A DNA stretch of 64,000 nucleotides from NCBI RefSeq assembly GCF_003323745.1, contig NZ_QOIL01000001.1:62001-126000 (forward strand), written 5' to 3'. The notes beneath the pieces are model-generated. The model ran no database searches, was not told where the DNA came from, and saw only the letters and a program-made list of their open reading frames with translations. Shown piece after piece: positions 1 to 11,514 of this stretch (position 1 is the first letter of the stretch; each line of letters starts with the position of its first letter). Source of the stretch: Sphaerisporangium album. Lineage in GTDB: Bacteria > Actinomycetota > Actinomycetes > Streptosporangiales > Streptosporangiaceae. Both the position numbers and the translations under genes were made by a program.

Positions 1-673
1 CGTCGGCCACGTCGGACGGCTGACCCAGGCGGCGTAGGGGGGTGATGGCCGCGACGGTCGTCAGGGCCTCCTCGGGGTTGGTGCGGCGCAGGAGGTCGGT
101 GTCGGTGGCGCCGGGGGAGACGGTGTTCACGGTGATGCCGCGGGAGCCGAGTTCGACGGCGGCCACGGCGGTGAGTTGCTCGAGGGCGCCCTTGCTCGCG
201 GCGTACGGGGCGATGCCGGGGGCGGGGCGGACGGTGTTCAGCGTCGAGATGTTGATGATTCTCCCGCCGTCGGGCATGTGCCGGGCCGCGTGGCGGGTGG
301 TGAGGAAGACGGATTTGGCGTTGACCGTCATGGCGCGGTCGTAGAGGTCCTCGTCCAGGTCGGCGATCGGCGTCGGGGTGAAGCTCATCGCGGCGTTGTT
401 GACGATGATGTCCACGGGGCCCAGGCGTTCCTCGGCGAGTTCCATCAGGCGCTCGGCGGCGCCCGGGTCGGCCAGGTCGGTCTGGACGGCGTGCGCGGCG
501 CCGCCCGCCGCCTTCACCGTCTCCTCCACCTCGGCCGCGGCCTCGGCGTCGCTCGCGTAGCTGAACACGACCTCCGCGCCGTCGCGGGCGAGCCGCTCGA
601 CGATCGCCCTGCCGATGCCCCGGGACCCTCCGGTGACCACGGCCTTCTTCCCCTGGAGCCGGGGTGCTGTCAT
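1..673 (-). CDS. Short-chain dehydrogenase/reductase, 3' end cut by window edge
   Basis: This encodes an NAD(P)-dependent oxidoreductase of the classical SDR family; 224 residues are visible. The cofactor motif TGGSRGIG is at residues 14-21, NNA at 92-94, and the catalytic Ser143, Tyr157 and Lys161 (YAASK) are all present. The reading frame runs off the left edge, so about 25 C-terminal residues are missing against the usual 245-250. The ATG at 671-673 was chosen because the glycine-rich motif sits at the normal distance from it. It lies 122 bases downstream of an oligopeptide transporter operon on the same strand and could be its last gene. The substrate cannot be told from the sequence. Confidence 0.88.
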   Translation of the reverse strand, partial: MTAPRLQGKKAVVTGGSRGIGRAIVERLARDGAEVVFSYASDAEAAAEVEETVKAAGGAAHAVQTDLADPGAAERLMELAEERLGPVDIIVNNAAMSFTPTPIADLDEDLYDRAMTVNAKSVFLTTRHAARHMPDGGRIINISTLNTVRPAPGIAPYAASKGALEQLTAVAAVELGSRGITVNTVSPGATDTDLLRRTNPEEALTTVAAITPLRRLGQPSDVAD

Positions 674-795
674 CGCGGCCTCCCTGCCGTCGATCGGGCT
701 GGACCTTCTGGGTCGAACCTATGCCGTCGCGATCATCCGCGCGCGGTGGATCAGGCGAGGGCGGGTCCCGGACTCGGGCGAGGACGGCCCGGGAC

Positions 796-1836
796 TCAGG
801 CGAGGGCGGGGTCGAGGACGATGTCCTGGCCGTGGGTGGTGGGGGCCTCGGGGAAGTGGCAGGCGGTCAGGTGGCCCTCGTGGTTGCCCTCCAGGCGGAC
901 CAGCGGGGGTTCCTCGGTGGTGCACCTGTCCTGGGCCTTCCAGCAGCGGGTGCGGAACCGGCAGCCGGACGGCGGGTCGATGGGGGAGGGGACGTCGCCG
1001 GCGAGGCGGATGCGCTCGACCGGCTCGGTGCCGTCCTCGGGGAGCGCGACCTCGGGGACGGCGGACAGCAGGGCGTGCGTGTACGGGTGGCGCGGGCGTT
1101 CGTAGATCGACGTCCGGTCGCCCACCTCGACGATCTTGCCGAGGTACATCACCGCGACACGCTGCGAGAAGTGCCGCACCACCGCGAGGTCGTGCGCGAT
1201 GAACAGGAACGCGATGCCGAGGTCCCGCTGGAGCTGCTGCAGCAGGTTGATCACCTGCGCCTGGATCGACACGTCCAGCGCGGACACCGGCTCGTCGGCG
1301 ACGATGAGCTTGGGCTCCAGGGCGAGCGCGCGGGCGACGCCGATCCGCTGGCGCTGGCCGCCGGAGAACTCGTGCGGGAACCGGTTGTAGTGCTCGGGGT
1401 TGAGCCCGACGATCTCCAGCAGCTCGCGGACGCGCTTCTGCCGCCCGCCCGGCGGCTCGATGTCGTTGACCTCCATGGGGCCGCTGATGATCGTGCCCAC
1501 AGTGTGCCGGGGGTTCAGCGACGAGTACGGGTCCTGGAAGATCATCTGGATCTCGGACCGGATGGGCCTGAGGTCGCGGCGGCTCGCGTGCGCGATGTCC
1601 TTGCCGTTGTACACGATGCTTCCGGACGTCGGCTCCAGCAGCCGCGCCACCAGGCGCCCGGTGGTGGACTTGCCGCAGCCGGACTCGCCCACCAGGCCGA
1701 GGGTCTCTCCCGCGCCGACGGTGAGGTCGATGCCGTCCACGGCGTGCACACGCCCGATCTGGCGCTTGAAGACCAGCCCGCCGAGGACGGGGAAGTGCTT
1801 GGTCAGGCCGGACAGCTCCAGCAGGGTCTCGGTCAC
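796..1836 (-). CDS. Oligopeptide/dipeptide ABC transporter ATP-binding protein (OppF/DppF type)
   Basis: This is the second ATPase of a peptide importer, 346 residues, acting at the inner face of the membrane. Walker A (GESGCGKST) is at about 50-58, the ABC signature FSGGQRQR at 157-164 and Walker B (LIVADE) at 177-182. The C-terminus has the Cys-containing extension typical of OppD/OppF ([11 protein letters not shown]). The GTG start at 1836 overlaps the stop of the upstream ATPase by 4 bases (GTGA), so the two are probably translationally coupled. An in-frame start further upstream would overlap the neighbour by more than 140 bases and was rejected. Confidence 0.93.
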   Translation of the reverse strand: MTETLLELSGLTKHFPVLGGLVFKRQIGRVHAVDGIDLTVGAGETLGLVGESGCGKSTTGRLVARLLEPTSGSIVYNGKDIAHASRRDLRPIRSEIQMIFQDPYSSLNPRHTVGTIISGPMEVNDIEPPGGRQKRVRELLEIVGLNPEHYNRFPHEFSGGQRQRIGVARALALEPKLIVADEPVSALDVSIQAQVINLLQQLQRDLGIAFLFIAHDLAVVRHFSQRVAVMYLGKIVEVGDRTSIYERPRHPYTHALLSAVPEVALPEDGTEPVERIRLAGDVPSPIDPPSGCRFRTRCWKAQDRCTTEEPPLVRLEGNHEGHLTACHFPEAPTTHGQDIVLDPALA

Positions 1837-2897
1837 AGGAGTTCCTTGATCTTGCCGTCGAAGATTTCCCGCTTCTGGGCGAGCGTCAGATAGCAGGCGT
1901 CGCGGTGCCCCTCGGCGGGGGACAGCTCGGGCCGCTCGGTGGCGCACACGTCGGACCCCACGAGCTGACGGTGGTCGCACCGGGGGTGGAAGGGGCAGCC
2001 GGGCGGAGGGCTCAGCAGGCTCGGGGGGGTGCCGCGCACGGGCAGCAGCGGGAGGTCCACGTTGGAGGAGAGCTTCGGCATCGAGCCGAGCAGCCCCCAG
2101 GTGTACGGGTGGCGGGGCTCGCGCAGCACCTCGTGCGTGGTGCCCTGCTCGACGGCCCGGCCCGCGTACATCACGAGCACGTTGTGCGCGGTGTTGGCCA
2201 CGACGCCGAGGTCGTGGGTGATGAGGATGATGGACGTGCCGAACTGCTGCTGCAGATCCTTCAGCAGGTCCAGGATCTGCGCCTGAACGGTGACGTCCAG
2301 CGCCGTCGTCGGCTCGTCGGCGATGATCAGGTCGGGGTCGCAGACCAGCGCCATGGCGATCATGACGCGCTGGCGCATGCCGCCGGAGAACTGGTGCGGG
2401 TAGTCGTCCACCCGGGTCCTGGCGTGCGGGATGCCCACGCGTTCCAGCATCTCGACGGCCCGCGCCCGCGCCTCGGCCCGGCTCGCGCCCTTGTGCTTGC
2501 GGTACACCTCGGAGATCTGGCGTCCGACGGTGTGGTACGGCGACAGGGAGGTCAGCGGGTCCTGGAAGATCATCGCGATGCGGTTGCCACGCAGCTTCTC
2601 CATCGTGGAGCGGGACGCGCGCAGCAGGTCCTGGTCCTCCAGCCAGATCTCCCCGCCCAGCTTGGTCTGCGTGGGGTCGTGCAGGCCCAGGATCGCCAGG
2701 TTCGACACCGACTTGCCCGAACCGGACTCGCCGACGATGCCGAGCGTGGTGCCCTTCTGGAGGTCGAACGAGAGCGCGTCGACCGCGTGGACGACGCCGT
2801 CCTCGGTGGAGAACTCGACCGACAGGTCGCGGACCGACAGGAACGTCCCGGGACCACGCGGTGTCGCCGGCTCGCGGTCCCAGGTCACGGTGGTCAC
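1833..2897 (-). CDS. Oligopeptide/dipeptide ABC transporter ATP-binding protein (OppD/DppD type)
   Basis: This is the first ATPase of the peptide importer, 354 residues. Walker A (GESGSGKS) is at about 56-63, the signature FSGGMRQR at 170-177, Walker B (LIIADE) at 190-195, and a C-terminal oligopeptide-transporter extension with conserved Cys (GCPFHPRC) follows. The GTG at 2897 was chosen because a clear Shine-Dalgarno GAAGGAG lies just upstream. The ATG at 2954 would overlap the permease gene and has no such site. It pairs with the OppF-type ATPase to energise the two permeases of the same operon. Confidence 0.93.
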   Translation of the reverse strand: MTTVTWDREPATPRGPGTFLSVRDLSVEFSTEDGVVHAVDALSFDLQKGTTLGIVGESGSGKSVSNLAILGLHDPTQTKLGGEIWLEDQDLLRASRSTMEKLRGNRIAMIFQDPLTSLSPYHTVGRQISEVYRKHKGASRAEARARAVEMLERVGIPHARTRVDDYPHQFSGGMRQRVMIAMALVCDPDLIIADEPTTALDVTVQAQILDLLKDLQQQFGTSIILITHDLGVVANTAHNVLVMYAGRAVEQGTTHEVLREPRHPYTWGLLGSMPKLSSNVDLPLLPVRGTPPSLLSPPPGCPFHPRCDHRQLVGSDVCATERPELSPAEGHRDACYLTLAQKREIFDGKIKELL

Positions 2898-2937
2898 TCG
2901 CTGCTCCTTCGGGTCGTACGGTGTGCGCGCATGCCGG

Positions 2938-3918
2938 TCAGCCGAGCCTGACACGGGGGTCGATCACGGCGTAGAGCATGTCGACGACGATGTTGAGGAT
3001 GACGATCGCGAAGGCCCCCACCAGGGTGACGCCGAGCAGCATCGGCAGGTCGGTGTTCTGCACGGCCCGCACGGCGAGCTCGCCGATGCCGTGCAGGGTG
3101 AACGTCTGCTCGGTGATGATCGCCCCGCCGAGGAGGGTGGCGAGGTCGACGCCGAAGATGGTCACGATGGGGATCATGGCGCCGCGCCAGGCGAACCTGA
3201 GGAAGACCGTGCGGCTCGACATGCCCTTGGCCCGGGCCGTGCGCACGTAGTCCTCGGCGAGCTGCTCGACCATCACCGAACGCGTCATGCGCGTGTAGTT
3301 CGCGGTGAAGATGATCGACAGCACGAACCAGGGGATCAGCAGGTGGACGAACCACCCGAGCGGGTCCTCGGTGAACGGGATGTAGGACGGGCGGGGCAGC
3401 AGCCCCATGCTGTCCACGACGAAGAAGACCACCAGCGGCCCGACGAAGTAGATCTGCAAAGACGCGCCGATCACCGACGACGTGCTCGCGATCTTGTCGA
3501 GCGGCTTTCCCTGCTGCCAGGCGGCGATCATGCCGGTGACGATGCCGAACGACAGGATCACCACCGCCGCGCCCAGGGTGACCGAGACGGTCACCGGGAA
3601 GCGGTCGAGGATCGCGGCGAAGACGGGCTCCTGGGTGGCGAAGGAGTACCCGAGGCAGGGGGCGGCGCACGCGCCGAACTGGACGAGGTCGCGGCCGGTG
3701 AAGATGCCCGTCAGCCAGTGCCAGTACTGCACGAACAGCGGGTCGTCCATGCCGAGGTTGTGCCGGATCAGTTCCAGGTTCGTGGGGGAGCAGATCTTCC
3801 CGCAGAACGCGCGCGCGGGGTCGCGGGGGATCGCGTAGAAGAGGAAGAACGTGACGGCACTGATGATCAGCATGATCACGGCGGCGCCGATGAGTCGGCG
3901 TACGAAGAACCGGAACAT
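2938..3918 (-). CDS. Peptide ABC transporter permease (OppB/DppB type)
   Basis: This is an integral membrane permease of 326 residues. An N-terminal helix at about 10-30 is followed by a long extracytoplasmic region and then five more hydrophobic segments. The EAA-type loop that contacts the ATPase is visible as EDYVRTARAKGMSSRTVFLR at about 220-240. An odd point is the Cys-containing stretch in the first periplasmic loop (CGKICSPTN and CAAPC), which could form disulfides. It lies downstream of the substrate-binding protein gene, separated from it by a strong hairpin at 3966-4003. Confidence 0.93.
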   Translation of the reverse strand: MFRFFVRRLIGAAVIMLIISAVTFFLFYAIPRDPARAFCGKICSPTNLELIRHNLGMDDPLFVQYWHWLTGIFTGRDLVQFGACAAPCLGYSFATQEPVFAAILDRFPVTVSVTLGAAVVILSFGIVTGMIAAWQQGKPLDKIASTSSVIGASLQIYFVGPLVVFFVVDSMGLLPRPSYIPFTEDPLGWFVHLLIPWFVLSIIFTANYTRMTRSVMVEQLAEDYVRTARAKGMSSRTVFLRFAWRGAMIPIVTIFGVDLATLLGGAIITEQTFTLHGIGELAVRAVQNTDLPMLLGVTLVGAFAIVILNIVVDMLYAVIDPRVRLG

Positions 3919-3965
3919 GACCTCGGGCTTCTTTTCTTGCCGGCGGAAATTGAGGGCCTGCGGGA

Positions 3966-4003
3966 GGCGCCGCCGCCCGGACGCGTGCCCGGGCGGCGGC
4001 GCC
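3966..4003 (-). terminator. Perfect 15-bp hairpin behind the substrate-binding protein gene
   Basis: The arms 3966-3980 and 3989-4003 are perfect reverse complements (15 bp, almost all G/C) around an 8-base loop. On the transcribed strand the hairpin starts 5 bases after the stop codon of the substrate-binding protein and precedes the permease gene. There is no U-tract, so it more likely stabilises the upstream mRNA or partly attenuates read-through than acts as a complete terminator. This would fit the known excess of binding protein over permease in such importers (inference). Confidence 0.7.
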
Positions 4004-4008
4004 GACGG

Positions 4009-5799
4009 CTACTTGACGTAGACGTTGAGCGGGGACTGCTCACCCTGGATGGGGTCGAACTCCACCCCGCCCAGGCCCGAGCCGTACAGACCGAAGTAGG
4101 TCTGGTAGTACTCGGGGACGATGGGCGCCTGCTCCATGATCTTCTTGTCGATGGCCGCCCACGCCTTGCCCGCCTCGGCCGCGTCGGTGACCTTGTTCGC
4201 GGCGTCGATCGCGGCGTCGATCGCCGGGTCGCTGAAGTGGCTGTAGTTGGAGGCGTTGTCGGCGATCAGCCGGCCGTCGAACAGCGGCTGGATCGCGGTC
4301 GAGCCGGTGGGCCAGTCGGCCGCCCAGCCGCCCCAGTAGATGTCGTACTTGTTGTCCACCGGGCCGATCGCGTCGTAGAAGGTCGCCGGGTTGAGCGGCT
4401 TGGCCACCACGTTGAAGCCGGCCTTGGTCAGCGCGTCCTTGACCGCGACGGTGATCTTCTCCTGCGTCGGCGTCTGGTTGTAGGCGTAGACGACCGTCGG
4501 GTTCGGCTGCCCGGCCTCCTTCAGCAGCGCCTTGGCGGCCTCGGGGTCGCCGTTCGGCTTGGCCAGCATGCCGTACAGGTCGAATGCCTCGTACCCGAGG
4601 ACGGTCGGGCTCATGACGGTGGTGGCGATCTTGCCGGTGTTGACCTCGCCGCCGGAGATGAGCTGGAGCTGCTTGGACGGCCACGCCTTGATGATCGCCT
4701 GGCGGACCTTCACGTTCGTCAGCCGCTTGTTGTTGAGGTTGTAGAACGTGGTGAACGGCGTCAGCCCCTGGATGGACCGCTTCATCACCTCGGCGTTGCC
4801 CAGCACCTCCTGCACGCGCTCGGCCGCGACGGCGTTGTGGAACGTCATCGCCGTCTTGTCCGCGCCCGTGTCGGCGAGGAAGCGCTCGGTGGAGTTCTGC
4901 GACTGGACGCCGAACTCCATGTGCCACTTGTCGGGGTAGGCGTTGCGGATCGGGTCCGTCTTCGGGTCCCAGTGCGGGTTGCGCTCCAGGTCCATGGACT
5001 TGTCGGTCACATGGCTGACGATCTGGTACGGCCCGGAGGAGAAGGGCTTCTTGTCGTACTTCTCCTTGGTGTCCTGCGCCTTCGGCACGGCTCCGTAGCC
5101 GGTCATGGCCAGGGTGAAGTTCAGGTCCGGGTGCGGGTCCTGCAGGTGGAAGACCACGGTCTTGTCGTCGGGCGTCTCGACCGCGTCCAGCGACTTGCCG
5201 TTGTACGGGCCCTCGTACGCCTTGCGGTAGTCACCCTTGACGAGCCACTGCTGCAGGTAGGTCGGCCCCTCGGTGATGAAGGGGGCGTAGAGGCGCTCGA
5301 CGCTGTACTTGATGTCGCCCGAGGTGATCGGGGTGCCGTCCTGCCACTTCAGGCCGTCCTTCAGCGTGAACGTCCACGTCTTGCCGCCGTCGGTGGTGGT
5401 GCCGGTGTCGGTGGCGAGGTCGCCGACCAGCTTGATGCCGTCGGCGCCCTTGCGGTAGCCGGTGAGCTGCCGGGTGAACAGCAAGGACGCGGTCTGGTTG
5501 TAGTTGAGGTACACGCGGCCCGGGTCGAGGTGGGAGAAGTCGTCACGGTCGATCATGTTCACCGTGCCGCCGGGCTTGGCGCCCTCGACGGGGGTCGCGG
5601 GACCGGTGGAGTCCGCCGCGGTGCCCACGGTGATCGAGCTGACGGCCTTGTTCTCCAGGGGCTTGGTCGGCGTGGCCGCGCCGCCGCTTCCCGTCGCGGC
5701 CGGTCCGCCGCCTCCGCCCTTGGCGCACCCGGCCAGCGCGAGGGCCCCGGCCGTGAGGATCGCCGCCGCCGCGGTGGCCCGCCTGCGTGAGACTTTCAT
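4009..5799 (-). CDS. Peptide ABC transporter substrate-binding lipoprotein (SBP family 5)
   Basis: This is the extracytoplasmic solute receptor of the importer, 596 residues. It begins with a lipoprotein signal: a basic start (MKVSRRR), a hydrophobic core and the lipobox LAGC with the lipidated Cys at 25. A Gly-rich linker and the family-5 fold follow, including the typical WTFTLKDGLKWQDGTP stretch. The ATG at 5799 has AGGAAGGG upstream and gives a normal signal peptide, so it is preferred over the ATG at 5817. It is placed between the two permease genes, an unusual order. The ligand is likely a peptide, but related proteins bind nickel or sugars. Confidence 0.93.
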   Translation of the reverse strand: MKVSRRRATAAAAILTAGALALAGCAKGGGGGPAATGSGGAATPTKPLENKAVSSITVGTAADSTGPATPVEGAKPGGTVNMIDRDDFSHLDPGRVYLNYNQTASLLFTRQLTGYRKGADGIKLVGDLATDTGTTTDGGKTWTFTLKDGLKWQDGTPITSGDIKYSVERLYAPFITEGPTYLQQWLVKGDYRKAYEGPYNGKSLDAVETPDDKTVVFHLQDPHPDLNFTLAMTGYGAVPKAQDTKEKYDKKPFSSGPYQIVSHVTDKSMDLERNPHWDPKTDPIRNAYPDKWHMEFGVQSQNSTERFLADTGADKTAMTFHNAVAAERVQEVLGNAEVMKRSIQGLTPFTTFYNLNNKRLTNVKVRQAIIKAWPSKQLQLISGGEVNTGKIATTVMSPTVLGYEAFDLYGMLAKPNGDPEAAKALLKEAGQPNPTVVYAYNQTPTQEKITVAVKDALTKAGFNVVAKPLNPATFYDAIGPVDNKYDIYWGGWAADWPTGSTAIQPLFDGRLIADNASNYSHFSDPAIDAAIDAANKVTDAAEAGKAWAAIDKKIMEQAPIVPEYYQTYFGLYGSGLGGVEFDPIQGEQSPLNVYVK

Positions 5800-5866
5800 A
5801 TCGCCCTTCCTGATCATTACAAGCCGCCCCTGGGAGGCAGGTCGGCGGAGAGGAGAGTGGTGCGGC

Positions 5867-6904
5867 TCATCGCCGGGTCTTGGGGTCGAAGGCGTCCCTG
5901 AGGGAGTCCCCGAGCAGGTTGAACGCGACGACGAAGATCACCATGGAGACGCCGGGGAACACGAGGTAGGTGATGTCCTGGTGGTAGACGTTGGAGCCCA
6001 CCAGGAACATGCGGCCCCAGTCCGGGGTCGGCTCGGTCATGCCGACGCCGAGGAAGCCCAGGCCCGCCTCCGCGCCGACGTACAACGGCAGCGCGAGGGT
6101 GGACTGGATGATGATGGGCGTCCAGAGGTTGGGCAGCAGTTCCTTGAAGATGATCCGCCGGGGGGAGGCGCCGGTGACCTTGGCCGCCTCGATGAACTCG
6201 CGCTCGCGCAGCGAGAGCACCTGGGAGCGCAGCAGGCGCGAGATCGTCGCCCAGCCGAGGACGGTGAGCACCACGCAGATCGAGACGTAGCGCAGCCACA
6301 CCGGCGTCTCCTCGTCGGGGGAGACGAACGCGGCCTCGACCACCGGCAGGAACACGATGAGGAACAGCTGTGACGGGAACGCCAGCAGCGTGTCGATGAT
6401 CCGGCCGATGACGTAGTCGGTCTTGCCGCCGGCGTACCCCGACCAGATGCCCATGACGACGCCGATGAACGTCGTGACGATCGTGACGATGATCGCGATG
6501 GACAGCGAGGTGCGGATGCCGTACACGAGCTGCATGAACACGTCGCGGCCCAGCCCCGGCTCCAGGCCGAACCAGAAGTCCCCGCTCACGCCGCCGTTGG
6601 GGGCGATGGGGTAGCCGTACGGGTTGAGCAGGCCGGGGACGTTCTGCCCGTAGGTCGTGTACGGGTCCTTGCCGTACAACCACGAGATGACCGGCGCCAG
6701 GAGCGCCACCAGGAAGTAGAACGCCACGATGCAGGCGGACACGACGCCGGTGCGGTCACGGCGGAATCGCCGCCACATGAGCTGGGCCGGGGAGCGTCCC
6801 ACCAGGGCGGAGCCGCCCGCCTCGGCGGCCGGGGACGGGGCGCGGCCGACGCTGTCGCCGTCGCCCGCCCCGGTCCCGGTCGTGGCCTGTGAGGGGAGTG
6901 TCAT
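5867..6904 (-). CDS. Peptide ABC transporter permease (OppC/DppC type)
   Basis: This is the second membrane permease of the importer, 345 residues, and the first gene of the operon. An unusually long hydrophilic N-terminus of about 50 residues, rich in Gly, Ala and Ser, precedes the first helix. The EAA loop is visible (EFIEAAKVTGASPRRIIFKE). The C-terminus has the conserved LLGDSLRDAFDPK ending of DppC proteins. The start ATG at 6904 faces a long gap that carries a palindrome and probably the operon promoter. The gene order C, binding protein, B, D, F on one strand supports a single transcript with an internal stabilising hairpin. Confidence 0.93.
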   Translation of the reverse strand: MTLPSQATTGTGAGDGDSVGRAPSPAAEAGGSALVGRSPAQLMWRRFRRDRTGVVSACIVAFYFLVALLAPVISWLYGKDPYTTYGQNVPGLLNPYGYPIAPNGGVSGDFWFGLEPGLGRDVFMQLVYGIRTSLSIAIIVTIVTTFIGVVMGIWSGYAGGKTDYVIGRIIDTLLAFPSQLFLIVFLPVVEAAFVSPDEETPVWLRYVSICVVLTVLGWATISRLLRSQVLSLREREFIEAAKVTGASPRRIIFKELLPNLWTPIIIQSTLALPLYVGAEAGLGFLGVGMTEPTPDWGRMFLVGSNVYHQDITYLVFPGVSMVIFVVAFNLLGDSLRDAFDPKTRR

Positions 6905-7317
6905 TGTGCGGGTGCCACCAGAGATCGATCGCGGTAAATCGTGACTTGAAGGAACCTTGGCAATTTATTACCTGCCGGTCAATGTCCGGGACGCATCCTT
7001 TACACGATTTCGCCGTTCGTTGTGCAATGTCAATCAGGTTGTGTCCGCTCACGTCTTGACCTGCGCCGATGAGCTAGGACACACTGCGCATTACACGCAA
7101 TTTCAAGTGTCACGATTTCGTGACACAAGCAAGACGTGGACATGACGATATCAGCGGATTAGCCCCCGTCCCCCGTCAAATCAGTCCAAGTCGCGGTGAT
7201 CGGCTCGGCCCGCCTGGCGCTCCCGTCAGGGGCAACCCCAGCAAGCAATCGCTTGGTGATGTAGGGGTGCCGAGGGTTACGCCCTCTTTGCGTGGCATGG
7301 CACACTGAGAGGCAGAG
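6905..7317. other. Gap between divergent importer and riboflavin operons
   Basis: No gene is supported here. The part nearest the importer (about 6930-7150) is clearly richer in A/T than the coding DNA around it. It holds a perfect 9-bp inverted repeat (7107-7126) and two more copies of its half-site AAATCGTG, at 6936-6943 (plus strand) and 7003-7010 (minus strand). The part nearest the riboswitch has three small hairpins between 7229 and 7286. I could not find a confident -35/-10 pair in either direction. Confidence 0.6.
7107..7126. promoter_or_regulatory. Perfect palindrome, candidate operator of the peptide importer operon
   Basis: The sequence GTGTCACGATTTCGTGACAC has two 9-base arms in perfect inverted symmetry around TT. 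It lies about 200 bases upstream of the first importer gene. Half-sites AAATCGTG recur at 6936-6943 and 7003-7010, which suggests a repressor or activator that binds several sites. No matching regulator gene is present in the window, so the protein is unknown. Confidence 0.45.
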
Positions 7318-7445
7318 CAGCGTGCTCCGGGGTCGGTGAAATTCCGAACCGGCGGTGACAGTCCGCGACCCGGCCGAGTCCATCGGCCGGTGGACCCGGT
7401 GGAATTCCGGGACCGACGGTGAAAGTCCGGATGGGAGGAAGCGCG
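7318..7445 (+). ncRNA. FMN riboswitch (RFN element) of the riboflavin operon
   Basis: The conserved blocks of the RFN aptamer appear in order: GGTCGGTGAAATTCCGAACC, GGCGGTGACAGTCCGCGACC, a variable hairpin (CCGGCCGAGT...CATCGGCCGG), then GGTGGAATTCCGGGACCGAC and GGTGAAAGTCCGGATGGGAG. The element binds flavin mononucleotide and lowers expression of the genes behind it. The first gene starts about 320 bases downstream. A possible Shine-Dalgarno sequestering pair lies just before that start (GCTCC at 7735-7739 with GGAGC at 7755-7759), which would suit translational control. Confidence 0.95.
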
Positions 7446-7763
7446 CGCGTCCGGCGACCCGTCGCCGGGCATCTGTGTGGTGTGCTCGCGCGCCGCACCC
7501 GTTCACCCCGGGGCCCGCAGTGGCAGTCGTAGCCGCTGGCGAGGAGGGGGACGGGGTGCGCCGACAGGACGTCACCACGCGCGTGGGCCCGCGCGCCGTT
7601 CACGGGCTCCGTGCCTCCTTTCCTCACCTGATCCCCCCGTGTCCGCGCGCCCCTCGCGCGCGACGCGGCGGAAGACGCCGCGCCCCTTCCGGGTTGCTTC
7701 CTCTCGCAGGATCTGATCGGCCCGAGCTCCGGCTGCTCCCGGCCGCACGCACAAGGAGCGTTG
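7446..7763 (+). other. Long leader between FMN aptamer and ribE
   Basis: There is no supported gene in this 318-base leader. It holds a compact hairpin at about 7662-7682 (CGCGGCG, loop GAAGA, CGCCGCG) without a U-tract. It also holds the complementary pair GCTCC (7735-7739) and GGAGC (7755-7759), the latter being the ribosome binding site of ribE. These are the likely parts of the riboswitch expression platform. Confidence 0.5.
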
Positions 7764-8368
7764 ATGTTCACTGGAATCGTTGAGGAGCTCGGCGAGCTCA
7801 CCGGCGTGGAGACGCTGCCCGACGCGGCGCGTCTCACGATCCGGGGCGAGGTCGTCGCCGACGGCGCCCGGCACGGCGAGTCCATCGCCGTCAACGGCGT
7901 CTGCCTGACCGTCGTGGACGCCGGCGAGGACGCCTTCACCGCCGACGTGATGAAGGAGACGCTCGACCGCAGCTCGCTCGGTTCCCTCACCCCGGGGACG
8001 CGCGTGAACCTGGAGCGCGCCGTGCGCGCGGACCAGCGGCTCGGCGGCCACATCGTCCAGGGCCACGTCGACGGCACCGGCACGGTGCTCGCGCGCGAGC
8101 CCGCCGAGCACTGGGAGGTCGTGCGGGTCTCGCTGCCGCCGGAGCTGGCCCGCTACGTGGTCGAGAAGGGCTCCATCGCGGTCGACGGCGTCAGCCTCAC
8201 CGTCGTGGACGTCGGGGAGGCCGAGTTCTCGGTCAGCCTCATCCCGACCACGCTGGAGCTCACCACCCTCGGTTTCAAACGGCCGGGAGACCCGGTCAAC
8301 CTCGAGGTGGACGTGATCGCCAAGTACGTCGAGAAGCTCGTCGGCGCGCACACCGCGGGGCGGGCCTC

Positions 8369-8372
<4 letters not shown>
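7764..8372 (+). CDS. ribE: Riboflavin synthase, alpha subunit
   Basis: This enzyme dismutates two 6,7-dimethyl-8-ribityllumazine molecules into riboflavin and a pyrimidinedione, the last step of the pathway. The 202-residue protein has the family N-terminus [12 protein letters not shown] and two lumazine-binding barrels, each with a GVCLTVVD or GVSLTVVD type strand. The ATG at 7764 has AAGGAG 6 bases upstream. The gene opens a riboflavin operon and sits behind an FMN riboswitch. Its stop overlaps the GTG of the next gene (GTGA). ribD is not found in the window. Confidence 0.96.
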
Positions 8373-11206
<2,834 letters not shown>

Positions 11207-11259
11207 CACGTCCCGAACGCGCCCGAACCGCCGTGCCGGAGGCGCGGCCATCAACACGG

Positions 11260-11514
11260 TCAGGCGTCGTCGGGGGGGAGGGGAGGGTAGCGGCTCTTGC
11301 GGCGGGACTCGGCGGTCGCCTGCTCGTCGAGCTGGCGAGCCAGGTCGTCCAGATCGTCGGCGCCGAGCAGGTTGGACACGCCGAACCGGGCGGCGGTGGT
11401 GGACCAGGGATTTCGCCGGTAGGCGACCCATCCGCCGTAAAAGTCAAGGATCTCCCACGTTCTGCCGTGGCGCTGCCGCACCTCGGCGAACGTCAGGCGC
11501 TTCACGGTCGCCAT
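11260..11514 (-). CDS. Small conserved-looking hypothetical protein
   Basis: This 84-residue protein is not assigned to a named family. It is Trp/Tyr-rich in the middle (TWEILDFYGGWVAYRRN) and ends in a charged helix (DDLDDLARQLDEQATAESRRK). Third codon positions are strongly G/C, as in real genes here, and no other frame covers the stretch better. The ribosome binding site is weak. It faces the riboflavin operon tail-to-tail with a 53-base gap. It could be a small regulatory or DNA-associated protein, but nothing visible proves that. Confidence 0.6.
   Translation of the reverse strand: MATVKRLTFAEVRQRHGRTWEILDFYGGWVAYRRNPWSTTAARFGVSNLLGADDLDDLARQLDEQATAESRRKSRYPPLPPDDA

Noticed and set aside
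2431-5790. Very long open frame on the plus strand across the peptide importer genes
   Set aside because: It is antisense to three well-supported genes, is rich in Arg, Gly, Val and His, and shows no family motif. Such frames arise in high-GC DNA opposite real genes.
7229-7290. Possible tRNA or known small RNA before the riboswitch
   Set aside because: The three hairpins do not form a cloverleaf, and no anticodon arm or T-loop consensus is present.
7277-8083. Minus-strand frame over the FMN riboswitch and ribE
   Set aside because: It overlaps a conserved RNA element and an essential gene, and has no family likeness.
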